64,000 bases of DNA from Amborella trichopoda. Taxonomy: Eukaryota; Streptophyta; Magnoliopsida; Amborellales; Amborellaceae. The stretch spans positions 6,599,091 to 6,663,090 of the forward strand of contig NW_006499364.1 in assembly GCF_000471905.2 (NCBI RefSeq), given 5' to 3'. The notes beneath the pieces are model-generated. The model was not told the DNA's origin. It did no database searches and saw only the letters and a program-made list of their open reading frames with translations. Positions 54,901 to 62,799 of this stretch are shown piece by piece. Every line of letters begins with the position of its first letter. Positions within the stretch are counted from its first letter, which is position 1. The position numbers were made by a program, and so were the translations under genes.

Positions 54901-57900
54901 TAGAGCAACATGTGACCTGACATTGCTATTGCAAATTGTAACCTTCAAAAGTTCTAATGTTGTTTTATTTTGAGTAATTGGTTAAATATGTGCATGATTG
55001 TGCTTTGCTATTTCGATTGATTATCTGAAGATTATAATGGATATAAGGAAACACTGCCTCTGAACCAAAATTTGTCCCAGGGACAAACTTAGGAAGCTAA
55101 CCAAGAGGCTGATGCCCTTGCCAATGCCAATGGAGATGTTCTCTTCTCACATTGACCTTTGTTAATCTTTTTTTATTTTATAATTTACTTCAGTAATAAA
55201 ATTTATTTTTATTAAGAAAAACAATAGAACACCCCAAGACAGCAAATAACATTTCCTCAAACTGCAAATTGGTGAACATGGAAATTTGATAACAAATTTC
55301 TAGATTTGGAAGTCAATCGGTGCCTTAATAGGGTTTTGAGAGGAGGAATTCATCTTATGAATGTGATGGAATTCTTCTTCTCTTTTTGTTTGTAATTTTT
55401 TGAAGCTGTCAACAAAGTTGTCTGGGGAAGCACATTAGAGCTTTTATAGGTTGGCTATCTTGCTAGGTTGGTTGGGCATCTTTGAAGTTAGGTGCACCTT
55501 ATATTAGTGATGGTTATATAACGTGTCAACCTTATACTATTGAAGTAGGGTGCCCCTCAAAAATCCTATAGAAGTAAATATTTCAATGTTGGAAAAATCT
55601 CCCATTGATCATCTCGACTTCGAGATGTATAGATGTGAAAAATATGCATTTCGAGTCCTAAAAGTAATGCATCTTGTAATCAATTATCTAGACCGTCTTA
55701 AGGTTTTCAAGTTTTTATAGATCTGCTTGATCTGTATCATTTTTGAAAATTTAAATTTCAAAACTTAGGTTGAAAATTGATTTTCACGCTATCATAAAGT
55801 TTTTGACAACACAACTATATCTCCAGGAAAAATTTAGAGGTGTGAGTTACTTCTATATTATATGGAGGGTGACTCATATAAACCTCACCCTTTAAGTCTT
55901 GAAAATTATGATCAAGGTTTTAAAAAATGCTTGATGGCCCTTAGGCTCCTGGGAGCTGCCTAGGGCGCCCAATGCCTAGGCAGTTGCCTAGAACCTTAGT
56001 CACCCTGTGGTTTAAGATATACACATGTATGCATATAATGCCGTCCAATTTCAATATATGCATATATGTGTCAAAATATGCATATATATGTAGTCTAGCT
56101 AACTTTTTATGCAAATATATCCGCTGAACATAGCTTGAAAAAGTTAGGGGGAAAAGAAACGAGGAAGTGCTTACAAAGCGTCAGAGCAATACATTGAGAA
56201 ACATATGTGGAAATGCTTAGGAACCATTTTGAAAGAGTATGGGAAATGATTGAGAAAGGAACAAGAAATTTCTAGGGGAACGTTTTGAGATAGGTTATAG
56301 TGCAGATTAGAATTGTTTGCCACTACAAGATACAAGTCTAAAACCATTTAGCTTAACATATATTCCACTTTCAAACTCTTTAAGACTATAGCTTACCATC
56401 TTTCTCTCTTCTCATGCACCTGTAATGCATATTGAAGGTTAACTCATTTTTACATATCATTTCTCTCTGTCACTATGACTTACCTTTTCTCTCTATACCT
56501 CTCACCTGCACATGAATATGAACCTTTTTCTGTTGTAGTATGATTGTACAATGAGCCATAATGGAAAAATGATTATTAGAAAATATTTTATTATGACCTG
56601 TATTAGAAAACATTTTATTTTCAGTGCCAATATCACAATGCATGATTTTATGCAATTTTACACTGCATGTATGGTTTCATATAGATTAGCATCCCATCGG
56701 CAATTTCTTCACGTGACTTCTTTTTTGTTGCGATGTAGGACATTCGAGGATGGATTTCCTAACCTATTTATACCAAATGCACATGGCATTCGAGGTCAAC
56801 ATGTTGCTTTTCTGGCCTCATTTAGCTCTCCTGGAGTAATATTTGAGCAACTATCCATAATATTTGCACTGCCAAAAATGTTTACATTGTCGTTTACGCT
56901 TGTCCTTCCGTTTTTTCCCACTGGATCTGTTGAGCGCATGGAAGAGGAGGGAGATGTGGCAACAGCATTCACACTTGCTCGCATCTTATCAACTATACCA
57001 ATTTCAAGGGGAGGCCCAACCAGTTTGGTCATATTTGACATTCATGCCCTGCAGGTTGGTACGTAAAATTTATCCTAATAAAGATATATCGTTGGTTGAT
57101 TTATTGTTCTATCATGTTAACTTACTGCCATAATCAAATATCTTGAAATGTATGCTTTCTTTGCTATCCTTTTCTATCATTATATTTTTCCTGTTACATT
57201 TGATTTTACACCCAAGGAGATGCCTTTCAAATATTGTTGTAAGGGAAATAGGAAAAAAGGAAAAGTACTAGAACAATTCGCCAATAAAATTAGCAAGAAT
57301 CAGGAGCCATGAGTGCCAAGAGAGAGTAAGTTGGAGCTTCCAAATGCAATTCTTCTTTATTTTCAAATATAAGTTCTTTAATTCTACAAATACATTCTTT
57401 TTGGATTCTACAAATAAATGTTTATGATGATCCTTGGTAACACCCGACTTTCTTGACGAATTCATTCGTATGCCAACTAAAAATATAAAAATATAAAGTT
57501 CATGACCTATTGAGATTCTAAATGGAAGTAATTTAGTATACTAACTCAAATAATGAACAGCATCAATAACCGCATTAAAAACAAATCCTAAAGGGGCCCA
57601 TACACCTTACCGCATTATTCCTGGCCAATTGAGAAAAACTCGACTAGTGCAATTGTTGCAATATATATTGAAATAGTGTCTCAATATTTGCTTCCTTTGA
57701 GAGTAGGATAAGGCAATCTTCGACTCTTTGAAATTCTGTGTTCCACTTAGATTTGATAACTATTATATACAGATTCCCCTGAATAAAGGTACTCTTGGTT
57801 TCTAGTCTTCTACTCTATGATTTCTTTAGGCACATTACAATGTATGTCAGTTGCGCAAGCTGTTGTGATTCTCTTGGTTTATATGGGTACTCTCCCTGCA

Positions 57901-60900
57901 AATACCATCAGGAGCACATTCAGTTCTTCCCTCTCTTGCTACTATCATGATGCAACTTAGGGATTTATGATGCAATGCTCTGATCCTAGTTATTGCAGGG
58001 AAAAAATGGGAAGAAAATATCAGAAAAATTCACTAATATCTATAAGACTAACAGGAGCCAGGGGGCATGGAAGCCATACAAGATCTTTTTCTCTAGATGA
58101 CAAACAATTCGGGGTAAAAAAAGAAAAAGAAAAGAGAAGTTCCTTATGTTGCCCTACTCCATATTAGTGGCTTCAGTTACTAAAATCTTTGTAAAACTCT
58201 AATTTACCCAGCTTCTTGTTTTATGATTTAAGTAGTCTACCTACCTTGCTTTTGAAAATTTACAAAGAGAAATAGACTTCGCACACTTCTAGTAGCTGTG
58301 TGTTTGATGTGAATTTTTGTATGGTCCACCATCTTCCCATCGTATATATTTGTTTTCTATCGATTGTCGCCCAGAACAAATATGCATGTATATTAGCAAT
58401 ATGGATTGCTCAACTTGCTATCTATTGGTTCATGTGTTTTTTTAAGGAAAACACTGATTAAAGCAGATACAATACAATAGAAAGTAATGAGCCCTGGGTT
58501 TGTTTCCTGGATGATTATGAACTCCAATTCCATTCATGGTAAGATTTTTACTGGATGAACACCATAACTCTTGACAAACACAACCTTTAGGATCTCTTTG
58601 TCATATGGTTAATCAACATCTTTTTCAAATCTCATTTATCTGCCCATTGGACCATATGTAATCTATTTGCCAATGCAGATCATTTGTTTTAGTTCCACTG
58701 ATAAATGGCACCATATTTTTTGTGGACTTGGATCTTTTTATTTTGGACTGGCTTGGTGATCTCTAAAAGGAAGTTGATTTGCTATTTTGTCTGATGAAAC
58801 TGGAAGACTTATATCCATGTTATTTGCAGTTCAGATCGTTTCTAATAATCTGTGTATCAAATATTTTTAGCACTATCTTCTGAGTTCAATATTGATGTCA
58901 GAGCAATTTCTTGCTTTCTCTATCACTGTGGCTTGTCCATTATGAAGTTTAGTTTGGTCCATACTCTTGGGATACTCCTTTGAGAACTCATGCATAATCG
59001 TATGTCTCACTAATGTCTAACCATCATTTGTCAAGAATCTGTGTCAGATTTTTCGTAGTTACAGTTTTTCACTTCTTTACTAAGGGAAATCGGGGAGTGA
59101 AATATTTTTCTTTCAATTAATAGAGATATAGAAATAGATTTTCAATTTATTGCACATTGATTTTAAATTATGACAGCGGAAAACTACATTGTGTGTCATT
59201 GGACACACAATGTATACCGCTCTTCCTTTTGTCTTGCAGAAATCATCGCATTTGGGATTTGCATTCTTTTGCCTTTATTTTGATTTTTTTTTTTCTTTTT
59301 CTTTTTGGAGAACGCATTACATATAAAAATTAGTATCCACCAAAATCTTATTCAGATATCAAAAAGCTTTTAAATTCTATATATGATGATGATGAGTGGT
59401 GTTCATCTGAGTTTAAATTTGTCAGAAGACCGAGAACTTGGGTTCATGAACTTTAGATCTAAAATACATTTATTTGCCAATTTCCCTGCCTTAAATCAAT
59501 TTTCTCATATCAGCATAGTTCTCTAATGATTCATGATTACAGGAAGTAGCCTTTTCTTTTTCTTTTGATATTGATTAACTATAGTTTTATTAATGTTTTG
59601 TCCTATTATGTTAAAATTATAGGAGCGATTCTACTTCGGTGATAATGTTTTGCCTTGCTTTGAGAGTGGGATTCCTTTGCTCAAACAAAGGCTCCAACAG
59701 CTTGATGACTCCAATAATGTGAGTACAGTTCTAATCAGACCCTTGCACAGTTCTAATCAGACCCAATAGTTGTGTGTTTTAGTAGGATTGTTTCAACTTT
59801 GCTTCTTATAACATTAAATCATGTGATTGGCTATAGAACTCTTCTACTTGTGATAAAGTTGCCTCTCTTGATTTTATAGATAACAATTGCATTCCCTGAT
59901 GATGGTGCATGGAAACGATTCCATAAACAACTTCAGCATTTCCCTATGGTAAAACTGTAATCACTTTTCCCTGCCTTTTTACATTTATTTTGATTACTGT
60001 TAATTGTTGTTGTTCTTATTATTGAGGCTCCATTTGATTATCAAATTGCATCAAATGAATCGTTTGTGAAATTGTAGTTTATTAAAGTGCAATTTGGTGA
60101 ATTTCTCATTTGCTGTCTAGGGTTATTTGAATGTCTGATTTGAATTGAAATTTCTTATTGTGGTGCGATGGTGATGGTGTAGTGGTGTTGGTGCTGTGAT
60201 GATGTGGTGGTGGTGGCTGAGTTGTGGTAGTGGCTATCCGAGGACGGTGGTGGTGGCTGGGTGGTAATAGTGGTGGCAGTGCTATGAGTGGGCGGATAAG
60301 GTGAGGTGGTGGTCATGGTGCTGGCAATGGTGGAGGGAGGGAGGTGGCAATGGTGAGGAGGGGAGTCCAAGTGGTTTTTCCCTGATCGCAATTGGGGGCC
60401 CAACTTGTGAGATTGCAATTGGGGCCCCAACTTGTAATTTGGAGGGAGGGAGGGAGGTGGCAATGGTGAGGAGGGGAGTCCAAGTGGTTTTTCCCTGATC
60501 GCAATTGGGGGCCCAACTTGTGAGATTGCAAATTGGGGCCCCAACTTGTAATTTGGAGGGAGGGAGAGAGGAATAGAGTCTTAAGTGATTTTTCCACAAT
60601 CGCAATTGGGGCCTAACATGAAGATCACACTTGGAGTATGATTTTGCCTCCAACATGTAATAATAGCATTTTAACCAGTCCAAAAGGAGTCTAAGTGTAC
60701 GTGCCGTTTTCATGAATAACATGCTCTGTATATGCTTTTGCCTCCAACGTTTTAACTCGCTTTTCAGGTAGCCAAAAAGACAAATTATTATAACTGTATT
60801 GTTGTTATTTACCATTACCTTAACCTTAAGAGGTTTATAAAAAATTAATATTATTTACCATTTTTTATTTTTTTTGCTGTTATCATCATCGTCGTTATCA

Positions 60901-61139
60901 TAATGATCATTATCATCATCATCATCATTGATGTTGCTATTGCTGACAATGTCTGAATTGTTAGATAACATTTTCATTTTTGTGGTGCCTTTGTGAACTT
61001 TGGATGGAAGATAATCTGCACAAAAGTTCGAGAGGGCGACCAACGCATTGTACGCCTCAAGGAAGGAAATGCTCAAGGTCGCCACGTGGTGATAGTTGAT
61101 GATTTGGTACAATCAGGAAGTACCCTCATTGAGTGCCAG
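35633..61139 (+). CDS. PRS3: Ribose-phosphate pyrophosphokinase, class II, organelle-targeted (PRS3-like); five exons visible, 3' end not found
   Basis: The enzyme makes 5-phosphoribosyl-1-pyrophosphate from ribose-5-phosphate and ATP, the precursor of nucleotides, histidine, tryptophan and NAD. Five exons splice in phase with GT-AG borders to 337 codons. Residues 1 to about 90 are a Ser/Thr/Leu-rich, acid-poor leader, probably for plastid or mitochondrion. The catalytic part starts at [20 protein letters not shown]. Exon 2 contains [10 protein letters not shown], the substrate/loop region and DIHALQ. Exon 3 has [18 protein letters not shown]. Exon 5 has [10 protein letters not shown] and the PRPP-binding loop [16 protein letters not shown]. 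About 75 C-terminal residues are missing in the window. The leader favours the PRS3 over the cytosolic PRS4 type. Intron 1 is 20.7 kb because of insertions. Confidence 0.9.
36950..36985. repeat. (AT)n then (AAAT)n microsatellite
   Basis: Alternating AT followed by ataaataaataaata, directly at the left edge of the MITE at 36986. Confidence 0.9.
36986..37522. mobile_element. MITE (537 bp) with about 29-bp inverted ends
   Basis: The left end is gggcaatgatataatgcaac; the right end in reverse complement is gggcagtgatttcatgcaat. Internal sub-terminal phrases (gtatcattgtataatgtaac/gtatagtggtataatgcaac) extend the inverted repeat. Both flanks are AT microsatellite, so the target duplication cannot be read. 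It is non-coding. Confidence 0.75.
37523..37541. repeat. (AT)n at the left border of viral cluster 2
   Basis: About nine AT units lie between the MITE end and the first viral leader sequence (gactaattaaaagactta). Confidence 0.85.
37545..38504 (-). promoter_or_regulatory. Viral promoter/leader, copy 1; left arm of a large palindrome
   Basis: On the minus strand the G-box CACGTG is at 38129-38134, three 40-bp repeats headed by a gtcggtggacttgaaa-type phrase lie at 37976, 38016 and 38055, and TATA CTATAAAAG is at 37924-37932. The leader runs to 37545. The ORF2 tail lies at 38230-38504. Its inverted copy begins at 38517. Confidence 0.75.
38517..39385 (+). promoter_or_regulatory. Viral promoter/leader, copy 2; right arm of the palindrome
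   Basis: Plus-strand TATA CTATAAAAG lies at 39072-39080 with the same 40-bp repeats upstream (38930-39040) and the same leader downstream. The G-box is mutated (ggacagttgtc near 38867). The arms meet around 38505-38516, with gataaatataatac on the right matching its complement on the left. Confidence 0.75.
39312..39618 (+). repeat. 152-bp tandem duplication containing a degenerate primer-binding site
   Basis: ggattatatgtggttcttct starts at 39312 and 39464. Each unit holds TGGCATTAGAGCC (39396-39408 and 39548-39560), two mismatches from the tRNA-Met site TGGTATCAGAGCC, followed by a poly-A tract. The two units are almost identical, so the duplication is younger than the decay around it, or the sequence was duplicated in assembly. 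Confidence 0.9.
39396..39408 (+). promoter_or_regulatory. Degenerate tRNA-Met primer-binding site
   Basis: TGGCATTAGAGCC, 11 of 13 matching. It is repeated at 39548-39560. It lies between the leader and the MP start as in cluster 1. Confidence 0.75.
39650..40505 (+). pseudogene. Movement protein, plus-strand piece of cluster 2
   Basis: The blocks [26 protein letters not shown] and [11 protein letters not shown] are followed in shifted frames by [20 protein letters not shown] and [12 protein letters not shown], all matching the minus-strand MP at 48730-49640. Many stops. A deletion near 40505 joins the MP tail to the linker. Confidence 0.7.
40506..40719 (+). pseudogene. MP-CP linker scrap, plus strand
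   Basis: Homologous to the minus-strand 48270-48470 (the [23 protein letters not shown] block). It ends abruptly at 40719 in the VPY codons. Confidence 0.6.
40720..40732 (+). other. Primer-site-like filler at an inverted viral junction
   Basis: TGCTATCAGAGCC, one mismatch from the tRNA-Met primer site, lies exactly between plus-strand linker sequence and minus-strand ORF2 sequence and belongs to neither flank. Confidence 0.5.
40733..41574 (-). pseudogene. Viral ORF2 (unknown function), first minus copy of cluster 2
   Basis: Starts at an ATG at 41574, inside the last 41 bp of ORF1 (stop at 41534), giving a short overlap in another frame. The N-terminal part is open to 41149 with [42 protein letters not shown] and HHYRNNN. 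Downstream sequence is broken. The C-terminal end is cut at 40733. No known domain is recognised. Confidence 0.65.
41534..42205 (-). pseudogene. RNase H, first minus copy of cluster 2
   Basis: The first catalytic motif [11 protein letters not shown] is in the frame 42006-41737, where the second Gly of the usual G-x-G is Arg. The [16 protein letters not shown] block and the helix follow. The third motif lies near 41750 across a frameshift. The [17 protein letters not shown] block (41728-41534) closes ORF1. Upstream, the connection region is joined to CP sequence at about 42205. Confidence 0.75.
42210..42602 (-). pseudogene. Coat protein fragment, first minus copy of cluster 2
   Basis: A frame of 67 codons (42602-42402) has [21 protein letters not shown], followed by the [12 protein letters not shown] block and, in another frame, the LALCTDIR block. 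It is bounded by junctions to the leader (about 42605) and to RNase H (about 42208). Confidence 0.7.
42606..43400 (-). promoter_or_regulatory. Viral promoter/leader, copy 3
   Basis: The G-box CACGTG is at 43180-43185, three 40-bp repeats lie around 43026-43140, and TATA CTATAAAAG is at 42975-42983. The leader runs to 42606, where it meets CP sequence instead of a primer site. It is the same sequence type as 37545-38504. Confidence 0.75.
43400..44353 (-). pseudogene. Viral ORF2, main minus unit of cluster 2
   Basis: The ATG is at 44353, overlapping the ORF1 stop at 44310 by 44 bp, as in the copy at 41574. The N-terminal block ([20 protein letters not shown]) is open to 44102. HHYRNNN lies near 44020 in another frame. 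The C-terminal frame (43727-43422) has [20 protein letters not shown]. The tail with acidic residues runs to about 43300 next to the promoter. Confidence 0.65.
44310..44960 (-). pseudogene. RNase H, main minus unit of cluster 2
   Basis: The first catalytic block is broken by a frameshift near 44745 (EIDSF). The rest is open (44678-44310): [36 protein letters not shown], third-motif region [10 protein letters not shown] in which the expected Asp is Asn, and the [17 protein letters not shown] end. The active site is thus damaged at two places. Confidence 0.75.
44961..45560 (-). pseudogene. Reverse transcriptase, main minus unit of cluster 2
   Basis: The fingers and palm blocks ([17 protein letters not shown], then GFKNAPS-like) lie in several frames. 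At about 45175-45200 the catalytic motif reads YID followed directly by VLIFS: one of the two catalytic aspartates of YIDD is lost with its codon. The thumb/connection block follows. Stops are frequent. Confidence 0.75.
45565..46200 (-). pseudogene. Aspartic protease and RT entry segment, main minus unit of cluster 2
   Basis: The protease signature near 46155-46185 reads DSGTD with intact catalytic Asp, followed by a stop two codons later. The ILGTP-type second half near 45950-46010 has a frameshift. The open stretch 45814-45590 is the charged linker with [21 protein letters not shown]. Confidence 0.65.
46150..46800 (-). pseudogene. Acidic and coiled-coil linker, main minus unit of cluster 2
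   Basis: An acidic block (46720-46499) with [15 protein letters not shown] and a Ser/Glu/Asp run is followed by 46530-46150 with [21 protein letters not shown], a coiled-coil-like stretch. Same position as the cluster 1 linkers. Confidence 0.65.
46801..47010 (-). pseudogene. CCHC zinc finger, main minus unit of cluster 2
   Basis: [14 protein letters not shown] at 46829-46870, all ligands kept. A Lys/Phe-rich basic region lies just upstream (46880-46990), where a short duplication (tatttatccttactc) breaks the frame. Confidence 0.8.
47014..47780 (-). pseudogene. Coat protein core, main minus unit of cluster 2
   Basis: The frame 47688-47497 has [15 protein letters not shown] and [17 protein letters not shown]. 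The frame 47484-47014 has [43 protein letters not shown] and [17 protein letters not shown], then [10 protein letters not shown]. This is the best-kept CP of the window, interrupted only near 47490 and at its end. Confidence 0.75.
47790..48650 (-). pseudogene. MP-CP linker region, main minus unit of cluster 2
   Basis: The frame 48311-48027 has [29 protein letters not shown] and a Lys/Pro-rich part. Flanking parts are in other frames. It corresponds to 6221-7186 and 14761-15600. The function is unknown. Confidence 0.55.
48660..49640 (-). pseudogene. Movement protein, main minus unit of cluster 2
   Basis: The N-terminal blocks near 49500-49625 are followed by HIGLIQ-like and [23 protein letters not shown] blocks in shifted frames. 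The frame 49160-48912 holds [20 protein letters not shown] and [15 protein letters not shown]. The tail (48984-48730) has DRWNLQNE and [15 protein letters not shown]. These are 30K-type movement protein blocks of Caulimoviridae. The start and primer site fall in or next to the gap. Confidence 0.75.
49674..50378. other. Assembly gap (705 N)
   Basis: Unsequenced. It is bounded on the right by (AG)n, so the right border of viral cluster 2 is not visible. Confidence 1.
50379..51240. other. Intron sequence without recognised feature
   Basis: Starts with (AG)n, then an A-rich tract and G/T-rich sequence. A (CT)n run lies at 51172-51210. No gene-like frame. Confidence 0.5.
51250..51430. repeat. gcatatg-rich inverted sequence
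   Basis: The phrases atgcagccgcatggcggcat (about 51260) and gctgcatatgcagccgcata (about 51374) form several short inverted and direct repeats around gcata/tatgc. It is possibly a MITE end or the core of a short element. Confidence 0.4.
51685..52145 (-). pseudogene. LINE 3' end (reverse transcriptase C-terminal tail)
   Basis: On the minus strand the blocks [27 protein letters not shown] followed by MSG-T-R-RIRNE, and, one frame over, RLRWAGHV are the familiar end of plant L1-type LINE reverse transcriptases. Internal stops and a frameshift near 51895 show that it is dead. The 5' part is missing, as is usual for truncated LINE insertions. The non-coding tail with the common aattggggtcggctat phrase is at 51700-51720. 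Confidence 0.8.
52146..52511. other. Intron sequence without recognised feature
   Basis: Includes short imperfect repeats of gagattgagacttgaga-type sequence (52185-52225). Nothing else is seen. Confidence 0.5.
52512..52865. mobile_element. Complete MITE (family Q, 354 bp)
   Basis: The ends are ggtttgtatagagccgaggc on the left and, in reverse complement, gtttatatagagcggaggca on the right, giving an inverted repeat of about 34 bp with few mismatches (including ctaaacaatcaaa). The truncated copy at 7686-8060 is in opposite orientation. It is non-coding. Confidence 0.8.
52866..55490. other. Intron 1 sequence, nothing recognised
   Basis: T-rich with many short frames typical of plant introns. 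No coding similarity, RNA gene or repeat family was recognised. Confidence 0.6.
55490..55905. mobile_element. Family R element copy
   Basis: Shares attatataacgtgtcaac-type start, gatcatctcgacttcgagat and tagatctgcttgatctgtat phrases with 34608-35000. The right end aggtgtgagttacttctata resembles the inverted ends of that element only weakly. Confidence 0.55.
55906..56738. other. End of intron 1, with a fragment of a cctaggcg-type repeat
   Basis: 55915-55995 contains gatggcccttaggctcctgg and cctaggcagttgcctag, like the palindromic CCTAGGCG-rich ends of common plant hAT MITEs. Repeated gcatatatg phrases lie at 56030-56090. The rest is featureless to the acceptor at 56738. Confidence 0.4.
56739..57054 (+). 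CDS. PRS3: PRS exon 2
   Basis: 316 bp, starting after gcgatgtag and completing the split Arg codon, then [13 protein letters not shown]. It ends DIHALQ at gcag|gttggt, phase 0. It contains the [19 protein letters not shown] helix and the segment after it ([25 protein letters not shown]), matching the class II PRS core where the regulatory flexible loop would be. Confidence 0.92.
57055..59622 (+). other. PRS intron 2
   Basis: Donor gttggt, acceptor aattatag. Two diverged gccaagagagag/ggcatggaagcc stretches (57300 and 58060) may be remnants of one repeat. A short perfect hairpin lies at 59186-59212. Otherwise no feature. Confidence 0.75.
59623..59718 (+). CDS. PRS3: PRS exon 3
   Basis: 96 bp, 32 codons, [20 protein letters not shown] through LDDSNN. 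Both introns are in phase 0, so it can be skipped without frame change. Confidence 0.92.
59880..59948 (+). CDS. PRS3: PRS exon 4
   Basis: 69 bp, 23 codons, [20 protein letters not shown] through FPM, phase 0 on both sides (ttttatag before, gtaaaa after). It contains the [10 protein letters not shown] block conserved in class II PRS. Confidence 0.92.
59949..61010 (+). other. PRS intron 4 with tandem duplication
   Basis: Donor gtaaaa, acceptor gatggaag. G-rich ggtggtgg tract at 60150-60330, a 113-bp duplication at 60329-60640 and a (cat)n tract at 60888-60932. No gene. Confidence 0.8.
60329..60640. repeat. About 2.5 copies of a 113-bp tandem repeat in intron 4
   Basis: gaggtggcaatggtgaggag starts at 60341 and 60454, followed in both by cccaacttgtgagattgcaa. 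A partial third unit begins near 60555. Confidence 0.9.
61011..61139 (+). CDS. PRS3: PRS exon 5 (PRPP-binding loop)
   Basis: 129 bp, 43 codons, [20 protein letters not shown] through TLIECQ, phase 0, donor gtatgt. [16 protein letters not shown] is the PRPP/ribose-phosphate binding loop with the two acidic residues that hold the metal. The next expected exon starts with a Lys-Val-Leu-like helix and was searched for in vain up to 64000. Confidence 0.92.
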
Positions 61140-61522
61140 GTATGTGAGTATGTGTATTATTGCTGCCCTATGCCTATATTCTTCAAGGGGAAAACATATA
61201 CTATAGAATGTTTGGTTAGTTCCCTCAATTATGTATTATCTGTCGTCCATATCATTGTCAAAGTTTGCAAACATGTTTGAAGCAGGAAATGAAACTCTTA
61301 TGCTCGAGTAAAGATAGTTTTAGGTATTCTCTTGTTTCTCTCTTTTATTTTTTGAAACAGTATGCGTTAATTTTCACAAGAATTATGGTTATTTATAGAC
61401 AGCAGGCTACTAGAGTTGAAATGTCCAGCAAATTGTGGAAGTTAGCAGGCAGCAGCAGGCCTCTTTATTCACGTATAATACTTGTGACGAAATCATTACG
61501 TGGTGATATGTTTCGTCCACAT

Positions 61523-61564
<42 letters not shown>

Positions 61565-62600
61565 TAAAATATGGGAATGAAACATACACTATAATAGAAA
61601 AGAATATGTTATATAGGAAAGAATATGTTATATAGGACCAATGTGGCTATTTGGGGGGGGGTGGGGCAAAATCCCTTGATTAAACTTTATATATCAAACA
61701 ATAAAAAAGAAAACTTTTTCTAAGTTGTTTTGTATGTGTTATTATGTTGTACTATTTCCTAATATATATACATGAATTTGAAACTTGAATCAGTATAACT
61801 TTAGAATATTAAAACTTGCCTTAAATAACGATCATTTCATGCTCAGTCATACAACATTGAATAGAATTATAGATAAAACAATTGCATTCCTTTCAATCTA
61901 TCCTTAGATGTTATAGTTAATCTATACCATCCTCACCAATCATCATATACCAGAAAGACAAAAAATCAATCTTGTTAACTCAATTTGCATATTGCGTTTC
62001 ATCATCCTCACCATCACCGCCAACACCACCAGCAGGACCACGACCATTTGCAGCTTCACCACTAGTTGCATTCTATGAAACATGGACACACATATCTGGT
62101 GGTCTGACCACACGTCAACACTTGGTGGATACAGATATTCGTGTCGATGCTTCTAGAAATGCGTACAACACTTCTATGGGGTGTCTAATGGCATGTCCCT
62201 TATTTCGATGAGTTTAGGTTTTGGAATTTGGCGTTTCTACGTTTAGACATAATATTCATCAACGAATAATATTTTATTTTTAAAAAATATTTTAAAATAA
62301 TAAAAGTAATAATTGAATAAAAAATAAAAAATATTTTTTATATTTCCATCAAGGCTGCTAGTGGGCTGATCATATTGATTTTGGATGAATACATTAGGAC
62401 CCTATTCTATAGCCATGCAATTGGGGCACTACATTTGAATTAATACCTAGAATACTTTTTAATTTTTTCCATGTTGTTAGGAAATCGAGTTCTGCTTCAC
62501 AAAGTAAACATTTCTTGGACTATTAATTTTATTCAGTTATTCTTGATGCTTTACTATTGTTATGACATGAATTTTTTGAATATGTAAATGCAGATGTGAA
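61140..62600. other. Intron or 3' flank, microsatellites only
   Basis: A (GA)n tract lies at 61524-61565 and a G-run at 61653-61665. A minus-strand acidic short frame lies at about 61970-62060 (ending GGDGEDDETQYAN), which could be a tail of the hAT remnant. Nothing else. Confidence 0.5.
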
Positions 62601-62713
62601 CTACATGTAAATTTCAATATATACGTGTGTATAGACATGCGCATATACATAGACACCAATATATTGTATGGACGTGTCCTATTCAGATGTTATTTTTTTG
62701 GGTTCACATTTTT

Positions 62714-62791
62714 GACACTTGCATCCATGTCACAAATAGACACACGTACCCTGACACTTGCATCCATGTCACAAATAGACACACGTACTCA
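62714..62791. repeat. 39-bp tandem duplication
   Basis: gacacttgcatccatgtcac starts at 62714 and 62753; the units are identical over nearly all of their length. Confidence 0.95.
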
Positions 62792-62799
62792 TTTCTATG

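Larger units (their letters stand above)
36034..56738 (+). other. PRS intron 1 (20.7 kb) containing viral cluster 2
   Basis: Donor gtattt at 36034 and acceptor gcgatgtag ending at 56738. 36034-36985 is ordinary T-rich intron sequence without features. MITEs, viral cluster 2, an assembly gap, a LINE tail and old repeats make up most of the rest. Confidence 0.85.

Noticed and set aside
60155..60815. Pro/Ser/Thr-rich minus-strand frames in PRS intron 4
   Set aside because: They are shadows of the 113-bp repeat and of the ggtggtgg tract.
61997..62060. Final PRS exon in the 62-kb region
   Set aside because: The plus frame at 61972-62211 is Ser/Pro-rich and has none of the expected C-terminal PRS blocks; the minus strand reads as an acidic tail instead.
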